Shown in pieces: positions 8,450 through 17,399 of a DNA stretch of 64,000 nucleotides. Source of the DNA: G963665005 sp963665005 (GTDB lineage Bacteria; Bacillota; Clostridia; Christensenellales; SZUA-584); NCBI GenBank assembly GCA_963665005.2, contig CAXXTQ010000001.1, forward strand, positions 248,001 through 312,000. The letters are read 5' to 3'. Every line of letters starts with the position of its first letter. Position 1 is the first letter of the stretch. Below the pieces are notes generated by a model that saw nothing but the letters and a program-made list of their open reading frames with translations, was not told the origin of the DNA and searched no databases. The position numbers and the translations under genes were made by a program.

Positions 8450-9490
8450 CTACCTCGATTGTGCACTTGCAGTGCGCCTGCTTGTCAAATGATTTGTTAT
8501 CATTACTAATACCAATGTAATTCCCCATGCCATTTCCTTTATGTAACTGCTAAGGTCAGGGAACATATTCAATCCTGATGAAAGGCATTGTAATATTAAT
8601 ACTGCTATAACAACTCCTGATACAGTCCCTCGCCCCCCCAGAGGATCAGTACCTCCCAAGATTGCTACGAGTACGGCTTGCATCGTATAAGAGATACCAA
8701 AATCAGATCGTATTGAAAACATTCTTGCAAGCATTATCAGGCCTGTAAATGATGCCAGCATACCACTCATCATATATGTCCTTAAGATAATTGATGTGTT
8801 ATTAAGCCCGGCATACCTTGCCGCATTTGAATTAGTCCCCATCATAAACAAGCGGAGGCCAAATGTTGTCCTTGACATAATAAATCCAACCACAATGACG
8901 GCAACCAGAAAAACCACGACCGGTACAGGAATAATACCAAATATTGCATACGTACCAATCTCAGTAAACTTTTCCGGAATGCCGGTAACAGATTTAGCCA
9001 TTGTTATTACGTTAGATACCCCGGTGAAGAATAGCATTGAACCCATTGTGGCAAGCATTGCTGGTATTTTTATTTTCGAAATAAGAAAGCCGTTAAATAA
9101 TCCGCACACGGCGGCAACTATCAATGATACGGCTATACTTATTACAATAGAAAATATTATCTGCTGTTCCGAGGCTCCTTCAACCGCAATTGCTTTCATA
9201 ACCATAGCTGCTGAAATTCCTGATAGATTCGCAATTCCGACAACTGATAAATCTATTCCTGCCGAAACTAAAGTCAGCATAACCCCGATTGCCAATAACC
9301 CGTATTCGGGAAACTGATAGGCCATTGATTGTAAATTATCAACTGTTAAAAAGAGATTAGGCCTAATGATGCTCATTACAATTATAATAATTACAAGTAA
9401 TAACAGGAGTTTTGGCAAATTGCCGATTTTATTTAAATTTCTTAAAAGATTTTTTTTATTTAAGCTAACCTTTGTTAAAGTCTTATTCAT
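8450..9490 (-). CDS. CUT2 sugar ABC transporter permease (RbsC-like), second subunit
   Basis: A 346-residue polytopic protein of the BPD_transp_2 / RbsC family with about eight to ten hydrophobic segments. The diagnostic region is AVLVAILGGTDPLGGRGTVSGVVIA near the C-terminus (EAA-like coupling loop), and GVMLTLVSAGIDLSVVG appears near residue 65. It forms part of a membrane channel for a monosaccharide with the permease just upstream (9523-10527) and the ATPase at 10552. Two different permeases plus one ATPase and one binding protein is the layout of the rhamnose (RhaSPQT) and AI-2 (LsrACDB) importers; with an alpha-rhamnosidase in the operon, a rhamnose-like cargo is the better guess. Confidence 0.88.
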   Translation of the reverse strand: MNKTLTKVSLNKKNLLRNLNKIGNLPKLLLLLVIIIIVMSIIRPNLFLTVDNLQSMAYQFPEYGLLAIGVMLTLVSAGIDLSVVGIANLSGISAAMVMKAIAVEGASEQQIIFSIVISIAVSLIVAAVCGLFNGFLISKIKIPAMLATMGSMLFFTGVSNVITMAKSVTGIPEKFTEIGTYAIFGIIPVPVVVFLVAVIVVGFIMSRTTFGLRLFMMGTNSNAARYAGLNNTSIILRTYMMSGMLASFTGLIMLARMFSIRSDFGISYTMQAVLVAILGGTDPLGGRGTVSGVVIAVLILQCLSSGLNMFPDLSSYIKEMAWGITLVLVMITNHLTSRRTASAQSR

Positions 9491-9522
9491 GATTATTAAA
9501 TATCCCCTATCCTTATTTTAAT

Positions 9523-10527
9523 CTAGCCCAACAGTTTTCTTCGGCTTCTGCTAACTTGATAAGCGGAAATGCCAGTACCTATAATTACAAGCAAGCCTGT
9601 AAACACTTTCTGCCAAAACGAAGGAATCCCCATAAGCTCAAGGCTGTTATAAACCATCACGAAGAGTGCAGTACCCAGAATCGTACCTGTAATGCTTCCA
9701 AAACCGCCTGTAATACGAGTACCTCCAAGTACAACTGCAGCAATTACAATAAGCTCCATTCCTAACAAACTGTTTGGGTGACAAGAGGTCATTAGAATCG
9801 TACGAGTCATACCTGTGATTCCTGATATAAAGCCCACGAATACATATATAAAGATTTTTGTTGCAATAACATTAAACCCTATTCTCGTTGTCGCATTCTC
9901 GTCTCCTCCCAAAGCAAATATGCTTCTCCCAAGCATTGTATATCTCATGATTAACCATACAAGAGCCACTAGACCAATGAATATTAAAAATACCGCAGGC
10001 AAATCGCCTTTTATCCCTAGTTCTTTATTATAGGCGGTAAGCAGCTGGACTTTTGAAAAGTCAAGCATTGGCTTAGGTATATTCGCAATTTCGTGTGCTT
10101 TTAATATTCCATGCATAAATCCTACAAATGCGCTGCTTGTACCCAAGGTTACAATCAATGTAGGCAGTTTGAAAAAAGCAATAATCGTTCCGTTAATAAA
10201 TCCCAAAATAATACCAAACACTGCAGACATTACAAAAGGCAATATCACACTCCCAGTATAATTTGCGTTATGTAGTATTGACGTGGTTAAATACATACTT
10301 AGGGAAGCAACAGCCGGAAACGATATATCTATACCGCCTGACACAATTACGATATATGCCCCCAACCCCAGCATTCCAGGAATTATTAATGCTCGCAAAA
10401 AATCAAGAATATTATTGTTTGTAAAAAACTGACCGCTTTGAATTTGTATAAACACTGCAATCAAAAGAATAATTATCGCAATATAAAATTCTGTTCTTTT
10501 TATCAGTTTTCTCATAATTTTTGTCAT
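9523..10527 (-). CDS. CUT2 sugar ABC transporter permease (RbsC-like), first subunit
   Basis: A 334-residue RbsC-type permease. GAYIVIVSGGIDISFPAVASL marks the first half and IVIAAVVLGGTRITGGFGSI the conserved coupling region near the C-terminus, surrounded by multiple transmembrane stretches. Three possible starts lie close together (TTG 10548, ATG 10536, ATG 10527); 10527 is chosen because AAGGGG then sits ten bases upstream, whereas it would touch the ATG at 10536. It starts right after the ATPase stop at 10552 and is followed by the second permease after 32 bp. It acts in the cytoplasmic membrane as half of the heterodimeric pore. Confidence 0.87.
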   Translation of the reverse strand: MTKIMRKLIKRTEFYIAIIILLIAVFIQIQSGQFFTNNNILDFLRALIIPGMLGLGAYIVIVSGGIDISFPAVASLSMYLTTSILHNANYTGSVILPFVMSAVFGIILGFINGTIIAFFKLPTLIVTLGTSSAFVGFMHGILKAHEIANIPKPMLDFSKVQLLTAYNKELGIKGDLPAVFLIFIGLVALVWLIMRYTMLGRSIFALGGDENATTRIGFNVIATKIFIYVFVGFISGITGMTRTILMTSCHPNSLLGMELIVIAAVVLGGTRITGGFGSITGTILGTALFVMVYNSLELMGIPSFWQKVFTGLLVIIGTGISAYQVSRSRRKLLG

Positions 10528-10551
10528 AAATTTCATACCCCTTGTCAACTT

Positions 10552-12048
10552 TTACTTTCCGGAAATCATTAGATTAGTTAAATCTTGCTCATTAGTAGCT
10601 ATATTTTCAAGCTCGTTGGTTATTCTCCCATCCTTCATTACAAGAATACGATTACAATTATGCAAAACTTCAGGTATGTCATCGGAAATGAGTATTATTC
10701 CTATTCCTTCTTCAGCAAGACTTCGCAATATCTCATGTATATCGAATTTTGCAGCTATATCAACGCCGACCGTCGGGCCGTTAAGAATTAAAATTTTAGG
10801 AGTCGTAGTCAGCCATCGTGATAAAACAATTTTTTGTTGATTACCGCCGGAAAGTGTTTTCACGGGATTTCGTATATCTCCGGCGACTATACCAATCTTG
10901 TTTTTCCACTCTGAATAATCATTTTCCATCTTTTTGATATCAGTCCTGCTTAAACTTTTTTTATATTTATCCATATTAGATATACCGAAATTTCTCAATA
11001 TGGACTGGTTTAAAAAGAGACCTTCAGTTAGCCTGTCTTCCGGAATATACCCTATCCCGCTATTTATAGCCTTTTTAATAGAATTTAAATTAATCTTTTT
11101 ATTATCTATATAAATATCTCCGCTGTTTATTTCCAATACACCGAACAATGATAAGGCAAGTTCTGTTCTTCCCGAACCCAAAAGCCCCGTTATGCCTAAA
11201 ATTTCACCCGGAAAAAGTTTAAAACTGATATCATCAAAATGCTCTTGCAGAGAGATACTCTTAACTTCCAACAACGGCTCTCTTGTTTTTGTTTCTTTTA
11301 TTGAATAAAATGTTTCGTTCAGTTCTCGTCCTGTCATATAATACACAAACTTTTCATGAGTCAATTCAGACGCAATTCCTGTTACAACATTTTTTCCGTT
11401 TCGTATAATCGTAAATCTCTCAGCTATCTCAAAAACTTCATCAAGTTTATGACTTACAAAAAGAATCGAAATCCCTCTTGATTGAAGATCTTTTATTATC
11501 TTAAAAAGTGTTTTTACTTCTTTTTTCGTTAATGCGGTTGTAGGTTCGTCCATAATAATCAGTTTCGCATTATTTAATAACGAACGAGCGATCGCAACAA
11601 GTTGTTTATTTGCTACAGATAAATCTTCTACCAATTCATCTAAATCGATTTGTACACCTACATTATCCAAAGCATTTTTTGCTATGCTTTTTATGCGTTT
11701 CCAATTGATGGCTTTTCTTTTTTCAGATATTTCATTGTTTAAGGAAATATTCTCAGCTACAGTTAAATTAGGAAATACTGATAAATCCTGATAAATTACT
11801 TGAATACCCTCATTGATTGCATCTTTCGGCGATATTCTATTGTGCTTTTTCCCATTAATTTCAATGGTTCCGTCGTCTGCTGTAAAAACGCCAGATATAA
11901 TCTTTATCATCGTCGATTTTCCGCTGCCATTTTCTCCAACTAAGCAATGAATCTCACCTGCTTTTATTTCCAGATTGACTTCATCTAAAGCTTGAACCCC
12001 ACCGAATGCTTTACTTACATTTTCTACGCGAATAATATTTTGTGCCAT
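10552..12048 (-). CDS. CUT2 sugar ABC transporter ATPase (RbsA/MglA-like)
   Basis: Two fused nucleotide-binding domains, 498 residues. Domain 1 has Walker A GENGSGKST (residues 38-46) and Walker B LIIMDEPT. Domain 2 has the degenerate Walker A GLLGSGRTE usual for this family and signature LSGGNQQK. In domain 2 the Walker B region reads LILNGPTVGVD, so both the usual Asp and the catalytic Glu are replaced; only domain 1 is likely to hydrolyse ATP. The ATG at 12048 is chosen because AAGGGATG lies six bases upstream; longer starts lack a site. It energises the permease pair encoded directly downstream. A 12-bp stem-loop separates it from the glycosidase gene upstream. Confidence 0.9.
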   Translation of the reverse strand: MAQNIIRVENVSKAFGGVQALDEVNLEIKAGEIHCLVGENGSGKSTMIKIISGVFTADDGTIEINGKKHNRISPKDAINEGIQVIYQDLSVFPNLTVAENISLNNEISEKRKAINWKRIKSIAKNALDNVGVQIDLDELVEDLSVANKQLVAIARSLLNNAKLIIMDEPTTALTKKEVKTLFKIIKDLQSRGISILFVSHKLDEVFEIAERFTIIRNGKNVVTGIASELTHEKFVYYMTGRELNETFYSIKETKTREPLLEVKSISLQEHFDDISFKLFPGEILGITGLLGSGRTELALSLFGVLEINSGDIYIDNKKINLNSIKKAINSGIGYIPEDRLTEGLFLNQSILRNFGISNMDKYKKSLSRTDIKKMENDYSEWKNKIGIVAGDIRNPVKTLSGGNQQKIVLSRWLTTTPKILILNGPTVGVDIAAKFDIHEILRSLAEEGIGIILISDDIPEVLHNCNRILVMKDGRITNELENIATNEQDLTNLMISGK

Positions 12049-12098
12049 TAACAGCATCCCTTTCAAAGTATATTTACCTGTCATAATATTAGGCCTTT

Positions 12099-12134
12099 CC
12101 CATGCTGCTGTAGTATTAAAACCAGCAGCATGGG
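12099..12134 (-). other. Intercistronic stem-loop between glycosidase and ATPase genes
   Basis: CCCATGCTGCTG (12099-12110) pairs perfectly with CAGCAGCATGGG (12123-12134) around a 12-base loop. No T-run follows on the minus strand, so it is more likely an mRNA-stability or processing hairpin than a full terminator. Confidence 0.7.
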
Positions 12135-12178
12135 GCCGACTTCTATTAAGAGATAAAAAAACCTATTTAGTCATATAT

Positions 12179-14518
12179 TTAGCTCTCGGCTGACCATGCA
12201 AAAGTATGATCACCGCTTATACCGATAAAAACTACTGATTCTGCTGTAATTTCTGCTTCAAAGCCGTTTACAGCTTTTCCGTCACTCCAAGCCATTGTCC
12301 CGTCTATGGCAATATCATAGTTGCCGCCTAGCGTCGGGACTGATATTGCTCCTGTGTATTGATCCGGCGCTTCTACTGTCATAACAAAAGTTTTGTCATC
12401 AGAGCCGCGCTGCCAACGAACATTTATATAACCGTCTGGTACCGGAACCGCGCCTTGCGCCCACTCAAGATCGAGCGGTTTAGGATCTACGCTATATTCG
12501 GTATATCCTTCCGTCACAGGCTGTACACCAACCACATTCATAGACAATGCCGGTATTGAAGTGCTCCATGCGTGAGATAGATCTAGGAAACTTGTAAAGT
12601 CCAGCCCGTTTGTTTCGCGGGCAGTCTCCGGTAATCCATTTAAGCCCACTTCTTCCCATATAGTGCCGGTACCGCCTACATCAAGCATATGTCCCCACGC
12701 TTTTCGTATAAGGTCCAACGCGTCTTGGCCAGCATCATTTTTGAAGAAAGCAACTGCTTGTGTGGCCATAATATACGGAGAAATATACTGACTCATGTAT
12801 GGATTATCCTCAAATTCGGAATTTAAAGTACCATACGGCGACTGAAGCTTAGTATTAAGATGCTCTATTGCTCTTTTAGCCTTTTCTTCATCGAGAATTC
12901 CAAATAGCAGCGCTCCTACATTACAATCCGCAGGATGATCCGGCTTTGGCGAGTTGGAATTGCACAGCATTGCCCCGGCTTCATCATCCCAAAATTTCTC
13001 AACCAGCTCAGTCTTTACCTGCTCAGCCAGGTCTTCTAATGAATTTGCCTCTGCTTCATCATTTGCAACAATTCGCTCCATATTTGCCATTGCCATTAGC
13101 GCACCGTAATAGGCCTCATTCGCATAAACTTCCACACCTGTTGCCGCATCGGGCGTATGCCAGTTCATTCCCCATTTTTCATCATAATTGTCGGTCAAAA
13201 ATAATACGCTGTCCTTTTCCGTGTGTGTTTCGACAAATTTCATTATCCTTCGCGCAACCGGCATCATATTTTCAACGAACTCTATATCGCCGCTATATTG
13301 CAGATAATCACCCAGCTGAACCACCCACCATATCGTAAAGCTGTCAAGACGTAGCCATTGCGTCCAGTTATCTTCGTAACCCTCGACCATACCATCTGCA
13401 GATCCGGGATCTTCATACGGTGTAAAAGGCACATCTGTACGGCTGCTGAATGGCAGCGTACCGTCAGGTATCTGCTGTACTGCAAATAAATTCAAGCAAT
13501 CACGGTAAATATCAAAGTATGCCTCTCCCTGATAAAAGGCTGACTGCCCAACTATTCTTAGGTCACAGTTCCAGACAGTACGGTCGCGTTTTGGTCCATC
13601 CATGATAATCCATCTTGCCTCAGGATTAAAACGAGTATCTTTAGCCGTAGATAGATCAATATTGTATGCGCTTGCATACCATGCACGATTCAACACTTCA
13701 TCGTTACAGATGAAATTACCGTCATAACTTGCTCTGAAATATGTCTTATGGATACGAACAAAATCCAGCGTAGCTGTTCCCTCGCCATCAAGTGTGATCG
13801 CAATATAACGTTGCGAGCCGCGTATGCCCGGGCTTATCAACACATTATAGGTTTTAGGAGGCGTGATAAGCGGCGGCGGGAAAACATCGGCACGCCCGTC
13901 CGGGTCATCATCGGGGCCTTCCGTCATACCATATTGGTAATAATCAGCATCCGGATCGGTATTGCCGTCACCCCATTTGCCCAAGCAGGGCAAATATTCT
14001 GAATATGACATTCTGATCGGCGCTCCCGAAGCACTAACAACACCAAGCTCGACATATCCGCCTGTCGTTACTCCAAGATCAACTACTATTCTCGAACTTC
14101 CGTCCGCTGTTGTTGATATTGTCGTTGTATCTTCATCCAAAAATCCGGACGAAATCGTTGACACGGATTCTCCGATTTCTCCAACTTCAGGTGAAGATTT
14201 AACGCTTAATATCCCTTCAGGATTTCTGACTTCTTCAACGTTACCTTCGACTGTAACACTTTTAGGATAAACATAGTCTCCTTTTGAATCGTTTATGTAA
14301 TCTTTCCAACCTTCATTTTCCGTTATGGGGCTTGATGAAAGTTCAATTGCTTTCTTATTCTCTGAAATGGGCTTTTTTGTTTCATTAGGTTCAGATGTTT
14401 CGCTGCTCACGGGTGTCTGGGTGCATGCAGTAGATAAACCTATCGTTACAGCAAGCAAAAATATAAACATCCGTTTCGGCAATGCATGCAAAAAATAGTT
14501 CTTATTATTTTCCTTCAT
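12179..14518 (-). CDS. Secreted GH78-like alpha-L-rhamnosidase lipoprotein
   Basis: A 779-residue exported glycoside hydrolase. Residues 17-32 are a hydrophobic signal ending in the lipobox LSTAC, so the mature protein should be lipid-anchored on the outer face of the membrane, followed by a Ser/Glu/Thr-rich linker. A beta-rich region (about 110-260) precedes an (alpha/alpha)6 barrel with the GH78 signature DGPKRDRTVWNCD (general-acid region near residue 310) and the late TIWEEVG glutamate (candidate catalytic base) followed by DLSHAWSTSIPALSM. GH78 enzymes release terminal L-rhamnose with inversion. GGGAGG sits just before the ATG. It lies between the binding protein and the ATPase, which links extracellular release directly to uptake. 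Confidence 0.8.
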   Translation of the reverse strand: MKENNKNYFLHALPKRMFIFLLAVTIGLSTACTQTPVSSETSEPNETKKPISENKKAIELSSSPITENEGWKDYINDSKGDYVYPKSVTVEGNVEEVRNPEGILSVKSSPEVGEIGESVSTISSGFLDEDTTTISTTADGSSRIVVDLGVTTGGYVELGVVSASGAPIRMSYSEYLPCLGKWGDGNTDPDADYYQYGMTEGPDDDPDGRADVFPPPLITPPKTYNVLISPGIRGSQRYIAITLDGEGTATLDFVRIHKTYFRASYDGNFICNDEVLNRAWYASAYNIDLSTAKDTRFNPEARWIIMDGPKRDRTVWNCDLRIVGQSAFYQGEAYFDIYRDCLNLFAVQQIPDGTLPFSSRTDVPFTPYEDPGSADGMVEGYEDNWTQWLRLDSFTIWWVVQLGDYLQYSGDIEFVENMMPVARRIMKFVETHTEKDSVLFLTDNYDEKWGMNWHTPDAATGVEVYANEAYYGALMAMANMERIVANDEAEANSLEDLAEQVKTELVEKFWDDEAGAMLCNSNSPKPDHPADCNVGALLFGILDEEKAKRAIEHLNTKLQSPYGTLNSEFEDNPYMSQYISPYIMATQAVAFFKNDAGQDALDLIRKAWGHMLDVGGTGTIWEEVGLNGLPETARETNGLDFTSFLDLSHAWSTSIPALSMNVVGVQPVTEGYTEYSVDPKPLDLEWAQGAVPVPDGYINVRWQRGSDDKTFVMTVEAPDQYTGAISVPTLGGNYDIAIDGTMAWSDGKAVNGFEAEITAESVVFIGISGDHTFAWSAES

Positions 14519-14555
14519 TTTACCCTCCCGTCAATTATTCGTCACTGATTCTAGT

Positions 14556-14588
14556 TTGCCGAATGCTGCAAAAAGCAGCATTCGGCAA
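14556..14588 (-). other. Strong intercistronic hairpin after the binding-protein gene
   Basis: TTGCCGAATGCTGC (14556-14569) and GCAGCATTCGGCAA (14575-14588) form a perfect 14-bp stem with an AAAAA loop. On the minus strand no T-run follows. It sits just after the stop of the binding-protein gene, where such hairpins usually protect the 3' end and raise binding-protein yield over the downstream genes. Confidence 0.75.
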
Positions 14589-14598
14589 TACGTGTAAC

Positions 14599-15702
14599 CT
14601 AGAAATTGTAATCGTACATATTTTCTTTCGTTAACACAATCATTCCGTCGCCCATTATTACTTTACCAGTTGAATCCAATTTCATATCCTGGTATCCCTC
14701 AGCAACAAGATTAATTCCGTCTTTGACTTCTTCACCTTTAATCATTTTTTCAGCCAAAACACATTGAGCATACGTTGACAATGCAGGATCCCATAATGTC
14801 GCTCTTGCAAGAGAACCATCTTCAAAGAATTTTTCTGCAAGCGAAGTAACACAAGAACCGCAAACGAATACTTTACCTGTGAGCCCTAACTCATTTATAG
14901 CTTTCGCAATGCCGGGTGCATCATTTGAAGATGTCCCCATAAATCCTTTCAGATCCGGATATTTCTTCAATATTTCTTTTGCTTTTTCGTAAGCTTTTTC
15001 CTGATTATCTTCCGATTCTAATTTTTGTTCTGCGATTAGTTCCATATTCGGATACATTTCTTCAGCTCGTACAATACCAGCATCCGCCCACTCATTATGT
15101 GACGAAGCAGTCAGATAAGACACCATAGTAACATACTGGCCTTCTTCTCCCATAAGTTCAGCAAGATTGTCCATAATGAAAGAACCATATTCTTTTGGCA
15201 CAAAACCTTCAAGATCATAATCGATATTTTCCAGAACTGCACCTTCCTGCGCAATAACAATGATGCCTTTGTCTCTTGCCTTTTTCAGAACAGGTTCTAA
15301 GGCTTCTGGTGTTATCGGTATAATACAAAGGGCATCAATACCTTGAGCAATAACATCTTCAACCACTTGCACCTGCGCCGCAGCATCAGCTTTATCAGGG
15401 CCTTTTTGGAATGCCAAGTTGCCGGAATCTTCAGCATATTGAGCTACGCCCTCTGCCGTCCGTACATACCATGGATTAGAAGTCTCGCCTACTACCACAG
15501 CAATCTTAAGTTGCTCATCCCCACTATTATCGGGCTCGGTACTATCGGATTCGGTAGTATCGGATTCCTTAATAGTGTCGTTTCCTGCACTGACTTCAGT
15601 AGGGTCTGACGATTCATTCATGTCTTCTGTGTTTTGCGGCGTACAAGCTGCCATAGCAAAAACCATCATCAGCACAACCAAAATACATAGTGTTTTCTTC
15701 AT
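14599..15702 (-). CDS. CUT2 sugar-binding lipoprotein (RbsB/RhaS/LsrB type)
   Basis: 367 residues. The lipoprotein signal ends in VFAMAAC, followed by a 40-residue Asp/Glu/Ser/Thr-rich spacer. From about residue 68 the type 1 periplasmic-binding fold starts with KIAVVVGETSNPWYVRTAEGV, and VVEDVIAQGIDALCIIPITPEALEPVL is typical of the Peripla_BP_4 group. It binds the sugar outside the cell and delivers it to the permeases at 8450-10527. The second of two in-frame ATGs (15702) is chosen because GGAG then lies eight bases upstream. It is the first gene of the region 1 operon and has a strong hairpin directly after it, consistent with higher expression than the genes downstream. Confidence 0.88.
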   Translation of the reverse strand: MKKTLCILVVLMMVFAMAACTPQNTEDMNESSDPTEVSAGNDTIKESDTTESDSTEPDNSGDEQLKIAVVVGETSNPWYVRTAEGVAQYAEDSGNLAFQKGPDKADAAAQVQVVEDVIAQGIDALCIIPITPEALEPVLKKARDKGIIVIAQEGAVLENIDYDLEGFVPKEYGSFIMDNLAELMGEEGQYVTMVSYLTASSHNEWADAGIVRAEEMYPNMELIAEQKLESEDNQEKAYEKAKEILKKYPDLKGFMGTSSNDAPGIAKAINELGLTGKVFVCGSCVTSLAEKFFEDGSLARATLWDPALSTYAQCVLAEKMIKGEEVKDGINLVAEGYQDMKLDSTGKVIMGDGMIVLTKENMYDYNF

Positions 15703-15788
15703 ATTCATATCTCCTTCTTTTTTTTATAAAGACAATGTTTTAATACTGCCTTAATCATTAAAGAATTTAACTTTCGTTTGTTATTCTA

Positions 15789-15818
15789 ATTGTATGTGAA
15801 CATACACGGGCATTTCAA
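15789..15818 (-). promoter_or_regulatory. Promoter of the region 1 operon with an embedded operator dyad
   Basis: On the minus strand TTGAAA (15818-15813) and TACAAT (15794-15789) are 18 bases apart. The perfect-armed dyad TGTATGT-GA-ACATACA (15791-15806) covers the -10 box and the right side of the spacer, the place where a repressor would block RNA polymerase. The 5' leader would be roughly 80 bases. Confidence 0.6.
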
Positions 15819-15837
15819 TAGAGAATATGTACTATTT

Positions 15838-15853
15838 CGTGAACCGTTTCACG
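15838..15853. promoter_or_regulatory. LacI-family-type operator candidate
   Basis: CGTGAACCGTTTCACG has six-base arms CGTGAA/TTCACG around a central CCGT, with the central CG typical of LacI-family operators. It lies about 20 bp upstream of the operon's -35 box. The half-site spacing is two bases shorter than a CcpA cre box, so a dedicated LacI protein (such as the fusion protein at 1-2111) is the better partner. Confidence 0.5.
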
Positions 15854-16386
15854 GACTCATTTATTGACCTTTTTAATCACCCGCCGAACCCTTAATCCTT
15901 TAGCCGTGTGTAGTTGTAAAACGTCTTTGGACAGGACAGAGAACAAATTACCTTTCTAAGTAACGTGCGCCGTTTATTACCAACTCCGATGCTGATAGTA
16001 ATTTTTAAAAAGTATAAATCTTATTTGATTTAACTCGCTACTGCATTTATTATTATTCTTTAGATTCTAAAATCCGAAGTACCTGTAAAACCAATGTCCT
16101 AAACAATATTTTATAACTTAGTGCAAATAATTAATAAGAGTCTGTTTGGCTCGGGCTCATATAGATTTAGTTGTTTGTATAAATAAAGGTAATTGTTCAT
16201 TCGATCATGTTATTGCTAATTTTTGAGCGCATTCTTGAATTATTTTAAATATTTTGTATTATGGAAAAAATATTTCCCAATATATAATACATTTTAATCA
16301 TTTAATTATTAATCTATATCATATTCATCAAATTGCAAGTATACATTGCATAAATATAATCTTTTGTACATTTTCTCAGAAGATAT

Positions 16387-16415
16387 TTGATTTTTTTGAT
16401 TAAGTGTTATATAAT
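16387..16415 (+). promoter_or_regulatory. Promoter of the DeoR-type gene
   Basis: TTGATT (16387-16392) and TATAAT (16410-16415) are 17 bases apart, about 30 bases before the start codon at 16444. Confidence 0.6.
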
Positions 16416-16443
16416 ATCAATATATATTAGAGGAGTTATTTTA

Positions 16444-17226
16444 ATGAAAAAGACAGCAGCACGCGAAGAGTTACTTATGTCACAATTACATAAAAGAGGT
16501 AAAATGTCTATAAAAGACATTACTCAATGCTTTAATGTATCCGAGCCAACCGCCCGGCGTATAGCAACTTCATTAGCTGAAAAAAACAAAGTGTTACGTA
16601 CTCATGGGGGAATTCGCTATATCCCAGGCTCCGAGTTCGAATATTCTTTTGACACCTTAGAAAATAAGTTTGTCGAGGAAAAGAGAAAAATCGGGAAATA
16701 TGCAAGTTCTTTAATCAAGGACAATGATATCATTTTTCTGGAAGCCGGAACAACGATTCAACATCTTTCCATGGCACTTGCAGAGCGTTTGCGCAATAAA
16801 GAACTGAAAAATCTGATTATTTTTACAAACTCATTGAATAATCTTAATTTTCTGTCCTCATTATGCAAGGTCACTGTAATAGGAGGCGAATACCGACCGG
16901 AGAGAAGAGATTTCTCTGGGTATATCAGCGAAAAAATGTTAAAGTATTTAAGTTTCAGTTGTTGTTTCCTTGGCGCCGATGCAATTGATTTAAACGAAGG
17001 TATCATGGCCTCAGATATCGAGACAGTAAGGTTTGACGAATTATTGGTTACCCGGTCTGAGAAATCAATTATACTTGCCGACTCGTCTAAATTCAATCGT
17101 TTATCATTTGTATCATATGCATCAATAAACGAAATCTCTATGATTGTAACTGACAATAAGCTATCATTACCGTTGCAAAATGAATATAAGAACAGCAATG
17201 TAAACCTCGTTTGTGTAGAAGACTAA
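16444..17226 (+). CDS. DeoR/GlpR family sugar-operon regulator
   Basis: 260 residues from the ATG at 16444, which has AGAGGAG nine bases upstream; the frame extends further 5' but without a ribosome site. Residues 5-60 form a DeoR winged helix (MSIKDITQCFNVSEPTARRI, RTHGGIRY). Residues 75-235 are the DeoR C-terminal sensor, with IFLEAGTTIQHL and VIGGEY-type phosphate-loop motifs that usually bind a phosphosugar intermediate. It is transcribed away from the region 1 operon and towards the end of region 2, so it could control either; its position facing the operon promoter favours region 1. Such proteins mostly repress until the phosphosugar accumulates. It is one of two candidate regulators of the same operon, with the LacI fusion. 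Confidence 0.88.
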   Translation: MKKTAAREELLMSQLHKRGKMSIKDITQCFNVSEPTARRIATSLAEKNKVLRTHGGIRYIPGSEFEYSFDTLENKFVEEKRKIGKYASSLIKDNDIIFLEAGTTIQHLSMALAERLRNKELKNLIIFTNSLNNLNFLSSLCKVTVIGGEYRPERRDFSGYISEKMLKYLSFSCCFLGADAIDLNEGIMASDIETVRFDELLVTRSEKSIILADSSKFNRLSFVSYASINEISMIVTDNKLSLPLQNEYKNSNVNLVCVED

Positions 17227-17256
17227 ACTTGTATTAGTATTTTCACCACCCATCAG

Positions 17257-17296
17257 ATTCGCATCGCATCTCTTTGGCTGCTATGCGGATTTTTTA
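17257..17296 (+). terminator. Probable terminator of the DeoR-type gene
   Basis: ATTCGCAT (17257-17264) pairs with ATGCGGAT (17283-17290, one G-T pair), followed by a run of seven T. The loop is 18 bases, so the structure is modest. Confidence 0.5.
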
Positions 17297-17342
17297 TTGA
17301 CTTTTTCGCGTTTTCGCGCAATTTTTTAATAATTTTTAAAAA

Positions 17343-17378
17343 GAAATAAAGCAACCGAAAAACGATTTGCTTTATTTC
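17343..17378 (-). terminator. Terminator at the end of the region 2 transporter operon
   Basis: GAAATAAAGCAA (17343-17354) and TTGCTTTATTTC (17367-17378) form a perfect 12-bp stem with a 12-base loop. On the minus strand it is followed by TTTTTAAAAATT, 20 bases after the stop of the last gene at 17400. It may also work in the plus direction. Confidence 0.75.
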
Positions 17379-17399
17379 CATATATAAGTAAGATGAAAT

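Larger units (their letters stand above)
15703..16443. other. Divergent intergenic control region (741 bp)
   Basis: This AT-rich stretch separates the region 1 operon (minus) from the DeoR-type gene (plus). It contains the promoters and two dyads listed separately. It also holds an imperfect long dyad at 16256-16290 (arms GTATTAT and ATAATAC, with an inner GGAAA/TTTCC pair) of unknown role. No ORF with a plausible ribosome site was found. Confidence 0.6.

Noticed and set aside
10552..10830. Loss of function of the region 1 transporter ATPase because of the altered second Walker B
   Set aside because: RbsA-type second domains are often degenerate, and the first domain is intact, so this is noted as a variant and not as inactivation.
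15838..15853. A CcpA cre site
   Set aside because: The distance between the TG and CA ends is 12 instead of 14 bases; a dedicated LacI-family operator fits better.
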